The position numbers were made by a program, and so were the translations under genes. 64,000 nt of DNA from Vulcanimicrobiota bacterium (GTDB lineage Bacteria > Vulcanimicrobiota > Xenobia > Xenobiales > JADMJV01), in NCBI GenBank assembly GCA_023447635.1, contig JAEXNA010000037.1, forward strand, positions 52,905 to 116,904, in the 5' to 3' direction. The notes under the pieces were generated by a model. It did no database searches and was not told the DNA's origin. It saw only the letters and a program-made list of their open reading frames with translations. Shown here piece by piece: positions 25,901 through 33,037 of this stretch (position 1 is the stretch's first letter; every line of letters starts with the position of its first letter).

Positions 25901-26924
25901 CCTCGGCCGGAGGACGGTCCTGCAGCTGCTTCTTCATCAGAGCCAGCAGGTAGCGAACCACAGCGACCAGATCTTCCTTATCCAGAACCTGCGGGTACTT
26001 GATCACGGACCCGGTTTCAGGATCCTCGATCACGCCCGGCTTGACGACCACACCGGTGTCTTCACAGGTGATAAGGCGTCCAATCTTACGGGCCAGCTTA
26101 TAACGGCCGACCTTCGCCTGATTGTAGCGCTTGGCCGAGAAGAACAGGTTGTTCAGCAGGGCGCTGGCGCTCTCCACCGAGGGCGGGTCGCCGGGGCGCT
26201 GCTTGCGATAGATCTCGATCAGCGCTTCTTCCGTCGAGGTGGAAGGGTCCTTCTCCAACGTCGGCTCGAGCAGCGGCTCGTGATTGAACAGCTCGCGGAT
26301 CTGATCGTCGTCTCCGTAGCCGATAGCGCGCAACAGCACCGTGGCGGGCAGCTTACGCGCTTTATCGATCGAGACGTTGATGATGTCGTCGGCCGTGGTC
26401 ACGAACTCCAGCCAGGCGCCGCGGTTCGGGATCACCGTGGCGTTGAAGGCGTTCTTACCGGTCAGGTCCGGCTCGGCGCCGAAGTAGATACCGGGAGAGC
26501 GAACCAACTGGCTGACGATGACGCGCTCGGCGCCGTTGATGACAAAGGTGCCCTTCTCCGTCATGCAGGGGAAGTCACCCATGAAGATGTCTTGCTCTTT
26601 GACCTCTTTGATGTCGCCGCCCTCTTTGGTAATCAGGCGCACACGCACCTTGAGAGGGCGGGCGTAGGTGGCGTCACGATCGCGGCACTCGGCCACCGTG
26701 TAGGTGGGCGGCTCCAGCGTGTGGTCGAGGAACTCGAGCACGAGATTCCCGGTGAAATCTTCCACCGGGGAGATGTCCTGGAACGTCTCCTTGATGCCGT
26801 CCTTCAGGAACTCCTCGTAGGACGTTCTCTGCAGGTCGATCAAATAAGGGAGATCGAGGACCTTAGGTATCTTTTGAAAGGAGATCCGGCCCGTTTCCGG
26901 ATTCACCTGGCGCAACATTGACAT
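22971..26924 (-). CDS. rpoB: DNA-directed RNA polymerase subunit beta
   Basis: Beta subunit, 1317 aa from ATG 26924, which has AGGAGGG 8 bases upstream; the frame is open to 27071 but that part is leader RNA. The rifampicin pocket SQFMDQTNSLAELTHKRRLS keeps the Asp, His and Ser positions of sensitive enzymes, with Thr replacing the usual Asn after DQ. The active-site segments GDKMAGRHGNKGV and the C-terminal FGGQRFGEMEVWALEAYGA are intact. Unusually, rpoC does not follow; a terminator does. No rplJ/rplL precede it. Confidence 0.98.
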   Translation of the reverse strand: MSMLRQVNPETGRISFQKIPKVLDLPYLIDLQRTSYEEFLKDGIKETFQDISPVEDFTGNLVLEFLDHTLEPPTYTVAECRDRDATYARPLKVRVRLITKEGGDIKEVKEQDIFMGDFPCMTEKGTFVINGAERVIVSQLVRSPGIYFGAEPDLTGKNAFNATVIPNRGAWLEFVTTADDIINVSIDKARKLPATVLLRAIGYGDDDQIRELFNHEPLLEPTLEKDPSTSTEEALIEIYRKQRPGDPPSVESASALLNNLFFSAKRYNQAKVGRYKLARKIGRLITCEDTGVVVKPGVIEDPETGSVIKYPQVLDKEDLVAVVRYLLALMKKQLQDRPPAEGIPEGGIELFEDRGLTYLAPVSEEHYPVVVRVDDIDHLGNRRIRAVGELLRNQFRVGLLRLERVVRERMTVQDLETVTPQALINIRPVVAAIKEFFGSSQLSQFMDQTNSLAELTHKRRLSALGPGGLSRERAGFEVRDVHYSHYGRICPIETPEGPNIGLIGALATYSRVNHFGFMETPYRRVVVRAMEPIKFAKKSYKKGEILERNVVNEMALQGEHFNLQVEVTDQIDYLSADEEDRHVIAQANTRLDEKMRIIDERVVVRAKHETQIVNHDRVDYMDISPKQIVSIATALIPFLEHDDANRALMGANMQRQAVPLIRPEAPFVGTGVEYRAAKDSGALLVSKVGGTITEVSADEIKMDADDGTKITHSLHKFLRSNAGTCINQRPAVFPGQRIEEGTVLADGASSVNGELALGRNILVAFMPWEGYNYEDAILISEELVREDVFTSIHIEEYECEARDTKLGAEEITRDIPNVGEEALKDLDERGIIRIGAEVQTDDILVGKVTPKGETELTAEERLLRAIFGEKARDVRDTSLKVPHGGKGKVIDVKVFTRDDTEELSPGVNQLVRVYVAQRRKILQGDKMAGRHGNKGVISKVLPIADMPYLPDGTPVQIVLNPLGVPSRMNIGQTLETHLGMAASMLIGPDGNRMRVEVPVFDSAKETEIDDLMKLARTRYSLGLKGFDLTTNEMDYVLSDEGQVDRTLFFLNSFEDAVITHKEVVELIEAGPAGDLRKRVKDFLAGELENKEEIPSDEVIDEVITDRTLEERLARVLATKPKPTSPEEVAKLANWISRYRTIPSDYKTVLFDGRTGEAYDRRVTVGQMYVLKLAHLVDDKIHARSTGPYSLITQQPLGGKAQFGGQRFGEMEVWALEAYGAAYTLQELLTVKSDDVIGRVKTYEAIVKGENVLEPGVPESFKVLIKELQSLCLDVRVKSFDRTGDLREVEIKAVEESDVKSTARELGLDLSQEALSSL

Positions 26925-27194
26925 GGAGTTATCCCTCCTGACTCTCTCTTCACTCACAGCCCCTCTTTGAGGAAGCCGCGATATAGCAATTGTTTCTATG
27001 GCCTGCTCGGCCGGCTTAGGCGCACTGAAGGGGTCGACAAACGAAGACCCCATAACAACAGACAAAGCCAAGTCGACAATTCGACTTCGCTTCCCTTTGT
27101 GCTCGTCTCACTTTTTTGCTTTCGCCTCGAAGGGCTTTGACACGCGCGTGCTTCCTAAGTTTCTCCGCTCCCTCGAGGGGCGGGCGGAGAGGCA
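26925..27194 (-). promoter_or_regulatory. rpoB leader with three hairpins
   Basis: About 270 nt of untranslated leader between promoter and rpoB. Hairpins in order of transcription: 27190-27184 with 27168-27162 (7 bp), 27087-27081 with 27076-27070 (perfect 7 bp, 4-base loop), and 27051-27046 with 27035-27030 (6 bp). None has a T-run. Together with the rest of the stretch to 27308, this is the only region over 300 bp without a gene. Confidence 0.55.
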
Positions 27195-27200
27195 ACCCAC

Positions 27201-27229
27201 ATAATAGCCATGCGGTCTCGGCGTGTCAA
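27201..27229 (-). promoter_or_regulatory. rpoB promoter
   Basis: Minus-strand TTGACA (27224-27229), 17-bp spacer, TATTAT (27201-27206) followed by GTGG. The 10-mer from the -10 box onward is identical to that of the rpsL promoter. Confidence 0.85.
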
Positions 27230-27289
27230 CGGCAAAAGAGCCCTTTCTTGCCAGACGTCTTGACGAAGCTGCCCGAATATGCCGCAAGG

Positions 27290-27313
27290 AAAACCCGAGG
27301 CCCCGGCCTCAGG
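27290..27313 (-). terminator. terminator of the GH57 gene
   Basis: A GC-rich stem overlapping the stop codon at 27309 (arms around 27294-27302 and 27305-27313) is followed by TTTTCCTT on the minus strand. Short U-tract, so moderate confidence. Confidence 0.5.
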
Positions 27314-28442
27314 CCAACTCGTCGAGCCGAGCGGCTAACTCCAGCGCCCGATCGAGGTCCTCGGGAGCCGCCGCCGCAATCACATCGAGCAGGGTCCTCA
27401 GCCCGCGCATTGCGCCGGTCCCGGCGCCCCGTTCGGTGCTCTCCTCCCACCAGAAGAAGCCCGCGTGCAAACTGCGGTCCAGACGCTGCTGAAGCTTGGC
27501 CACGGCGGCCACCGCCAGGTCGGTCAGGTCCCAGAGATGAGCGTGAGCGTCGTTATAGCGACTCTGCCAGGGCGCAAAGAACTCGCCTTCCCAGAACTGG
27601 TCCGAAGTGGTACGCCAGGAGCCTGGCGGGATCTCGTCGCTCTGAGCCGGGTAGTCATCGACCAACTGGCTGGGCCGGACCCAACGGGCCGCCCCGCTCG
27701 CCTGGACGGCGTGAAAGAAGTCGTCGAGGACTCTCAGAGAGCCCCGGCGGTGCTCACCGAACGACTCACTGTCCATAGCTAGAAAAGCATACCCCTGCTC
27801 GCCGTTCCCGTCGGGCTCGCGCTGGCGAAACCAGTCTCGCAGACCGGCCACCATGTCGCGACCCAGGACGGTTCCAGAGCCGGCATCTCGAGCCCGGTTC
27901 ACCAGGGCGCGACTCCACAGAGACGAGCGCAAGAGAACCTTCAGGTCGCCGCACAGCGGAACGTACCGATGAGGCGGCGTGCCGTTCAGGCAAGAATAAG
28001 GAGTATCGTCGAGGGCACACCAGGCGAAGCCGGCCTCTTTCAAGATCGGCAGCAGCTCCGGGCCGAAAGCCATTTCGGGCGGGACGAACCCGCGGCAGGA
28101 CCAACCCGGATAGAGCTCCCGATGGCGACTCTGGTCGTCGGCAACCTGCCGCTCGATAGCTGGACGAGGGAGCAGCGGAAGGATCGGCTGATAGGCCGCT
28201 GTCCCAACAAACTCGACCCGGCCCGAGCGAACCAGGTCGGCACAAAGATGGAGGCAGTCGTCGTACCCTTCGCTGACCCATCGCTCGGTCAACCCCCAGG
28301 GGATCGACAGAGCACACGGATGACGGAGCTCGGCCAGCAGGCGAAGCAAGGGACGATGGTTAGAGTCCACCAGCCGATGAAAGCCCGGAGAGACCCGGTC
28401 GGGCGGTGCGGACAGACAGAAGAGGAGCGCTACGTCGATCAT
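27309..28442 (-). CDS. glycoside hydrolase family 57-like protein
   Basis: A 377-aa cytosolic protein from ATG 28442. RGFVPPEMAFGPELLPILKE resembles GH57 motif 3 with the catalytic Glu in PPE, and FLAMDSESFGEHRRG resembles motif 4 with the catalytic Asp. GH57 enzymes are alpha-amylases, 4-alpha-glucanotransferases or branching enzymes; this one is short for a branching enzyme and the exact activity cannot be read from sequence. It has no signal peptide. There is no Shine-Dalgarno; the start codon lies 8 bases after the T-run of the tRNA-Pro terminator, so expression may rely on read-through. Confidence 0.8.
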   Translation of the reverse strand: MIDVALLFCLSAPPDRVSPGFHRLVDSNHRPLLRLLAELRHPCALSIPWGLTERWVSEGYDDCLHLCADLVRSGRVEFVGTAAYQPILPLLPRPAIERQVADDQSRHRELYPGWSCRGFVPPEMAFGPELLPILKEAGFAWCALDDTPYSCLNGTPPHRYVPLCGDLKVLLRSSLWSRALVNRARDAGSGTVLGRDMVAGLRDWFRQREPDGNGEQGYAFLAMDSESFGEHRRGSLRVLDDFFHAVQASGAARWVRPSQLVDDYPAQSDEIPPGSWRTTSDQFWEGEFFAPWQSRYNDAHAHLWDLTDLAVAAVAKLQQRLDRSLHAGFFWWEESTERGAGTGAMRGLRTLLDVIAAAAPEDLDRALELAARLDELA

Positions 28443-28450
28443 AGTGTTAC

Positions 28451-28485
28451 AAAAAAAGAAAAGAGGAGCACGAGGCTCCTCTTTT
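28451..28485 (-). terminator. terminator of tRNA-Pro
   Basis: A perfect 11-bp stem (28459-28469 with 28475-28485), 5-base loop, then a T-rich tract on the minus strand (28451-28458). Confidence 0.9.
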
Positions 28486-28487
28486 GT

Positions 28488-28565
<78 letters not shown>

Positions 28566-28577
28566 ACTATGGGGGGC

Positions 28578-28606
28578 AGTATAGCCCAGGCCATGCCGTT
28601 CGTCAA
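28578..28606 (-). promoter_or_regulatory. tRNA-Pro promoter
   Basis: Minus-strand TTGACG (28601-28606), 17-bp spacer, TATACT (28578-28583). The tRNA starts 12 bases after the -10 box. Confidence 0.85.
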
Positions 28607-28719
28607 CAAGCTTTTTTCGCGATCTTCGAGGACCCTAACCGATGGGCCAAAGGGAGGCCGGGGACCATCACGAAGGGCCCGGGGTGGGGTGTTTCGGCGA
28701 ACTTGAAAAGTGAGGCATA

Positions 28720-29157
28720 ATGAAACTACACCACCTCTTCCTTCTGCTGGCCCTGAGTGGGCTGCTCTTCTTTCCCGCAGCGGCACAGTCGACCGACCCG
28801 GACGCCCCCACCCCGTTAAAGTCCGGCGCCTTTAGCGGGACTATCACCACCGGTGGCCTGAGCGACAGCAAGACGACTTACTACACCTTCGACGTCGACA
28901 AAGGTCAACTCGAGGTCACCCTGGACGTCTCTCCCCTGAACCCCTCTGATGGCGGTGGGCTGATCAGCTGGACCTTGCTCGACAGCAAGTTCCAGCAGCT
29001 CAGATTCGAGAACCTCGCGGCCCAGGGCACCGCCCAACGCCAGGTCAAAGAGATCCCCGTCACTATCAAGCGCACCATCATCATGAAAGTGACGGCCGCC
29101 GGCAACGCCGACTACAGCTTCCGGCTAGGCGGAACAGGCTTCCGCCCCAAACCCTGA
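28720..29157 (+). CDS. secreted beta-rich protein, PPC-domain-like
   Basis: A 145-aa protein with a signal peptide (residues 1 to about 22, LLLALSGLLFFPAAAQS). The mature part alternates short hydrophobic strands and Gly/Asp/Ser turns, with YYTFDVDKGQLEVTLDVSP and a final ADYSFRLGGTG; this resembles the bacterial pre-peptidase C-terminal beta-sandwich, by pattern only. GAGG precedes the ATG. It is a single gene flanked by a divergent tRNA and a convergent propeller gene. Function unknown. Confidence 0.75.
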   Translation: MKLHHLFLLLALSGLLFFPAAAQSTDPDAPTPLKSGAFSGTITTGGLSDSKTTYYTFDVDKGQLEVTLDVSPLNPSDGGGLISWTLLDSKFQQLRFENLAAQGTAQRQVKEIPVTIKRTIIMKVTAAGNADYSFRLGGTGFRPKP

Positions 29158-29185
29158 GAGCTTTGCGCTACCGCCTGCGTCCGGC

Positions 29186-30115
29186 TCAGGGCTCAGGAAA
29201 GAGAACGGGCTTCCCCTTGAGCCCATCGAGGGGAAGCTTGCCCAGCTCTTTGCCGGAGGCAGTCTCGAGCACCGAGAGCGTTTTGCTCTCCCGCCCCACG
29301 GCATAGACCCATTTTCCGTCCCGACTCAGAATCAGGTCGTGCTGCCCCTTGGGGATGGGCGCCGTCCACTCGAGCTTACCAGGGGCGCTCCAGGACTCCA
29401 GCGTCTGACCGCTCAGCCCCACCGCCAGGAAACCTCCTCCGGTCCGAGCCAGCAAGGCGCCGTAGGTGCCGCTTCCGCCAACGGACGACAGGGGCGCCGC
29501 CGAGACGGGATTGAAGCGGTCGAGGCCCGAGCGGCCACCGCTGGCCACCGTCAACGCCTGCGCGCTCAGCAAGGTTCCCTGCACAGCGCCGCCCAGCCGC
29601 CACTGGCCTAGCAAGGAGCCGCTGGAAGGGTCGAGCAGACTCAAGCCGTCTTTTTGTCGCACCAATATGGCGGAATCGCTGACCTCGAGACCCAGAGGCT
29701 GGCCGCCGGGTAGCGGATAGACACTTTCCACCTTCGAACTCTGCAAAGAGTAGATCAGGACCGATTTCAGGTCGCCCGAAAGCATATAGAGCTTATCCCC
29801 TGCTGCGGAAAACTCCATATCCAACAAGCCTTCGAACAACGGGCTCTGCTCTTTGCTGGCCTCACTGAAGGCGGGAACGTTCCAGAACGTCAACCCTGCG
29901 CCTTGCATCACGGTGGCCAGGATCGGCGCCTTCGGGTGAACGGCCAGAAGCGGAGTGCCGTTCCCCTTGAGTTCGACCGAGCGAGCGACGCGAACCTGGC
30001 CCAGATCGACGATATCGATCTTCCCGGCCCCGGGCATCGCCAGTCCATCGGCCTGGACGGCCCCGCTCAAACACCAGCCAGTAACCCCTATGCACAACCA
30101 TCGACGAAAGCTCAT
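29186..30115 (-). CDS. exported beta-propeller (YVTN/WD-like) protein
   Basis: A 309-aa protein from ATG 30115 with a signal peptide (MSFRRWLCIGVTGWCLSGAV). ATG 30127 is an alternative start; its acidic residue in the n-region makes it less likely. Repeats of the type LYMLSGDLKSVLIYSLQ, GQTLESWSAPGKLEW and WVYAVGRESKTLSVLETASGK are spaced like propeller blades. Such proteins act as periplasmic scaffolds or binders. The role is unknown. It is divergent from the pyrophosphatase-like gene, 62 bp away. Confidence 0.75.
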   Translation of the reverse strand: MSFRRWLCIGVTGWCLSGAVQADGLAMPGAGKIDIVDLGQVRVARSVELKGNGTPLLAVHPKAPILATVMQGAGLTFWNVPAFSEASKEQSPLFEGLLDMEFSAAGDKLYMLSGDLKSVLIYSLQSSKVESVYPLPGGQPLGLEVSDSAILVRQKDGLSLLDPSSGSLLGQWRLGGAVQGTLLSAQALTVASGGRSGLDRFNPVSAAPLSSVGGSGTYGALLARTGGGFLAVGLSGQTLESWSAPGKLEWTAPIPKGQHDLILSRDGKWVYAVGRESKTLSVLETASGKELGKLPLDGLKGKPVLFPEP

Positions 30116-30145
30116 GGCGTCCGCCATTCTGCGAGGCAAAGTGGG

Positions 30146-30179
30146 ATGCCTCTTCCCCCTACGCAAGGGGAAAAGGCAT
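30146..30179 (+). promoter_or_regulatory. inverted repeat covering the start of the pyrophosphatase-like gene
   Basis: Two-part arms ATGCCT-TTCCCC (30146-30158, one base between parts) and GGGGAA-AGGCAT (30067+100 to 30179; that is 30167-30179). The right arm includes the AAGGGG ribosome binding site and AT of the start codon of the gene at 30178, so the RNA hairpin would hide both. It also lies between two divergent genes and could be an operator. Confidence 0.5.
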
Positions 30180-32277
30180 GTCCAAGCAGGCCTGCGAACG
30201 GCCACCGATGCTTCATCCCCTCTGGCTTCTTGGCCCTATCGGCGCCATCACCGGCCTTCTCAGCGCCGCCTTCCTCTATCGCCAAACGGCAACCGACCGG
30301 GGCGGCGAAGAGACGGAGCCCTCGGCCAGGGAACAGGGCGAAGAGCATGTTCGCGCCTACTTGCAGCAGCAGGCCAGAGAGATCGTCAGCGCCCTCTCGG
30401 CCACCTTCGTACTCTTGCTGACGCTGCACTTCCTGGAACTCCTGGATGCCGCAGTGGCGCCTGCCTTTCTGACTGGAGGGCTCCTCGCCTTCGTCACAAG
30501 TTCCCTGAGCGTACTCCTAACGGCTCGGGCGGCCGACCGAAAGGTTCGCGGCCTCGCCGACGCCGTTCACCATGAGGCGCGAAGCCAAGCCGCCGTTGGC
30601 CTCATGCTGGGCGGCACAGCTCTGCTCTTTCTAAGTGCGGGCCTTTATCTCGTCATCACCCTGATGGGCACGACCCCACTGCGAGAATCGGTCGTCATGA
30701 TGGTCAGCTTCGGCATGGGCGCCTCGCTCCAAGCGCTCCTAACACGGCTAAGCGAAGGAGTCTTCACCGGCGGGAGGCGACTGGCGGAAAGGGCGAACGC
30801 CAGCGCTTCCGTGGAAACTCCCGACGCGTCCGGCTATCTGGCTGATACCTGGTCGACCGCGGCTGGCTTTAGCGCCGACCTGTTCGAGTCGTATCTTCTC
30901 TCCCTGCTCTCGGCCATCGCGCTTGGAGCCGCCGCCGCCGCAGCTATCAGCCCCAGCGACAGCGATGCCCTGGGACGTTTCGTAGCTCTACCGATAGCGG
31001 TCGCCGGCCTCGGACTCCTGGCCTCCCTGGCGGGAACCCTGACCCTTCGCCTCTCGAAGGAGGGCGACACCCCGCGGCCACTGCCCTCCACCGACCGTGG
31101 CCTCCTCGTCGCCTCCATGCTGATGCTTTTGGGGTCGGCCCTGGTGGGCTACCTTCTCCTGAAATCGGTCCTCCTGCCGAACAGCTTCGGCTGGCTCGGC
31201 CTGTGGGGCTGTGTCATCCTGGGACCGATCGCTGGACTGGCAACCAGGTGGTCGGCGGCCCACTTCGGGAGCCACCGCACGACGACCAGCAGACAAAGCC
31301 CCGAAGCCTTCGAGCGGCAAGCCGAGCTGAGCCTGATAGAACGAGAGGCGCGGGCCAGACTCGGCGCCGCCCCCCTGGCGGCACTCGTGATCCTCGTCCT
31401 GCCAGGCGCCTTCTTCCTCTGCGGAGGAGTAGAACGGGTTTCCCTGGGACTCTACGGAGTCGCTCTGGTCTCGGTAGGGATGCTGAGCCTGCTCGCAAGC
31501 CACCTGGTCACAGTAGGCCTGGAAGATCCATCCTCGCCTACCCAGATCGAGACTGCAGACACCCCCGAGCAGAGCCCGTCGACCACGGAAGCGGCCGAAA
31601 GCTTTGCGGTCACCGGCGCCGCCCTGGCAACCCTGGCGCTCCTCGCCGCCTACGGAGAAGGACTGAAGCTCGCCCTGATCCGTCTGGCCATGCGAGAACG
31701 CGAGGTCCTGGTCTGGAGCGATACTCGCATCGACGAAGTGGCGGCCCGAGCCGCCTCTCGCCTTGACCTGATGAACTGGTACCAGGTCACGCTTTCCAGT
31801 CCGCTGGCCCTTTCTGGCCTGATCCTGGGAGCGACACTCTGGCTGGGCTTCTCCGGGCTTCTCCTACGCGCGACGGTTCGCTTTGCTGCAACCTCACTGA
31901 CGCCACACCCCCAGGACGAGACCACCCCCGACGAATCTCGACCGGAAACGACTTCCTCCATCACGACGCTCACCAGGATAGCTCAGACCTGGACAAGACT
32001 CCCCGCTTTCCTGGCCCTGGCCATCCCCCTTGGCCTTGGACTGCTACTGGGACCAGCCGCCGTCATGGGGCTTCTCGGCGCAGGCCTTGCCACTGGCTTC
32101 ACGGCCATCGCCTTCAGCGGACCCGGCTCGGAAAAAGGGATGGGAGGGGTCAAAGCCGCGGCGACAAGGCCCGCCCTGATCGGACTGGTCAAGTTTATGG
32201 CCAGCGCGGCCGTGGTCTTCGCCGGCCTCACCGTCAAATTCTCACCCCATATCGCCCACGCGATAGGGCTTTTCTAA
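30178..32277 (+). CDS. degenerate membrane pyrophosphatase homologue (probable pseudoenzyme)
   Basis: A 699-aa polytopic membrane protein with about 14-16 hydrophobic segments, the length of proton/sodium-pumping membrane pyrophosphatases. Family landmarks remain: PIGAITGLLSAAFLYRQ (20-36), FGMGASLQALLTRLSEGVFT (178-197), GFSADLFESYLLS (230-242), and SFAVTGAALATLALLAAY (475-492), matching the segment after GNTTAA. The catalytic acidic motifs do not: the DVGADLVGKVE region reads GGRRLAERANA, the DNVGDNVGD stretch reads LADTWSTAAG, DAYGPIADNAGG is replaced around GLEDPSSPTQ, and the C-terminal GDTVGDPFKDT is replaced by AAATRPALIG. Metal and PPi binding should be lost. It is full length and in frame, so it is not an obvious pseudogene. 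Possible roles are structural, regulatory or transport. Confidence 0.75.
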   Translation: MSKQACERPPMLHPLWLLGPIGAITGLLSAAFLYRQTATDRGGEETEPSAREQGEEHVRAYLQQQAREIVSALSATFVLLLTLHFLELLDAAVAPAFLTGGLLAFVTSSLSVLLTARAADRKVRGLADAVHHEARSQAAVGLMLGGTALLFLSAGLYLVITLMGTTPLRESVVMMVSFGMGASLQALLTRLSEGVFTGGRRLAERANASASVETPDASGYLADTWSTAAGFSADLFESYLLSLLSAIALGAAAAAAISPSDSDALGRFVALPIAVAGLGLLASLAGTLTLRLSKEGDTPRPLPSTDRGLLVASMLMLLGSALVGYLLLKSVLLPNSFGWLGLWGCVILGPIAGLATRWSAAHFGSHRTTTSRQSPEAFERQAELSLIEREARARLGAAPLAALVILVLPGAFFLCGGVERVSLGLYGVALVSVGMLSLLASHLVTVGLEDPSSPTQIETADTPEQSPSTTEAAESFAVTGAALATLALLAAYGEGLKLALIRLAMREREVLVWSDTRIDEVAARAASRLDLMNWYQVTLSSPLALSGLILGATLWLGFSGLLLRATVRFAATSLTPHPQDETTPDESRPETTSSITTLTRIAQTWTRLPAFLALAIPLGLGLLLGPAAVMGLLGAGLATGFTAIAFSGPGSEKGMGGVKAAATRPALIGLVKFMASAAVVFAGLTVKFSPHIAHAIGLF

Positions 32278-32297
32278 GAGGCCGACCCCCTAGAGGT

Positions 32298-33032
32298 CTA
32301 GGGCCAGACCAGCGCGGTTCCGTCAGGTCGCCCGACGATCAGCGTACTCATCATGCCGACGAACAGCCCCACCTCGACCACCCCGGGGATCTCGAGCAGC
32401 GAACCCTGCGTCACGGCAGGCTCGGGAATCGTGACAAAGGAGCAGTCCACCACGAAGTTACCGTTGTCGGTAAGCAACGGTTGGCCGCCCTTGAGCCGGA
32501 GGGAAGGCTTGCATCCCTGGCCAGCAAGGTGAACGAGCGTGCTTTCGATACCAAAGCGAAGACACTCGACCGGCAGGGCAAAGCTCTCACTCAGCACCGG
32601 TTCGAGCTTCGTTGCATCCACCAGAATGCAGAGGCGACGACTATGCGCGGCGACCATCTTCTCGCGCAGCAGCGCGCCGCCGCCTCCCTTGATCAGGTGC
32701 CCACCGTTGTCGACGCGGTCTGCTCCATCCACACACAAGTCGTTGGCCAGCAGCGGAACATCGCCTTCGCCGACCAGGGGGATGCCGTGGTCGCGAGCGA
32801 TCTCTTCCGTGCCGCGCGAGGTCGGAACGCCCTGAACGCGGATCCCTTCCTCACGAACCCGAGTGGCCAACCCTTCCAGGAAGTAGGCTACCGTGCTACC
32901 TGTTCCAAGGCCAACGGTCATCCCGTCCTGAACCAGAGCCACGGCTGCCGTGGCCGCCGCGCGCTTGGCTGCGCGCTGCTCGGCGTCGTCGAGCGACCTG
33001 GCCTCCTGAGCGATCACCTGGTGCAAAGTCAT
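32298..33032 (-). CDS. rpiA: ribose-5-phosphate isomerase A
   Basis: Pentose-phosphate pathway enzyme interconverting ribose 5-phosphate and ribulose 5-phosphate, 244 aa from ATG 33032. Motifs: VGLGTGSTVAYFLEGL (phosphate loop), DLCVDGADRVD with the catalytic Asp region, and IKGGGGALLREKMVA. It starts 5 bp after pcnB ends, so the two are cotranscribed. An overlapping upstream extension of the frame into pcnB is rejected. Confidence 0.96.
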   Translation of the reverse strand: MTLHQVIAQEARSLDDAEQRAAKRAAATAAVALVQDGMTVGLGTGSTVAYFLEGLATRVREEGIRVQGVPTSRGTEEIARDHGIPLVGEGDVPLLANDLCVDGADRVDNGGHLIKGGGGALLREKMVAAHSRRLCILVDATKLEPVLSESFALPVECLRFGIESTLVHLAGQGCKPSLRLKGGQPLLTDNGNFVVDCSFVTIPEPAVTQGSLLEIPGVVEVGLFVGMMSTLIVGRPDGTALVWP

Positions 33033-33037
33033 AAAAC

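Noticed and set aside
26925..27071. N-terminal extension of RpoB by 49 residues
   Set aside because: The extension lies in the leader, is not conserved, and AGGAGGG is placed correctly for ATG 26924.
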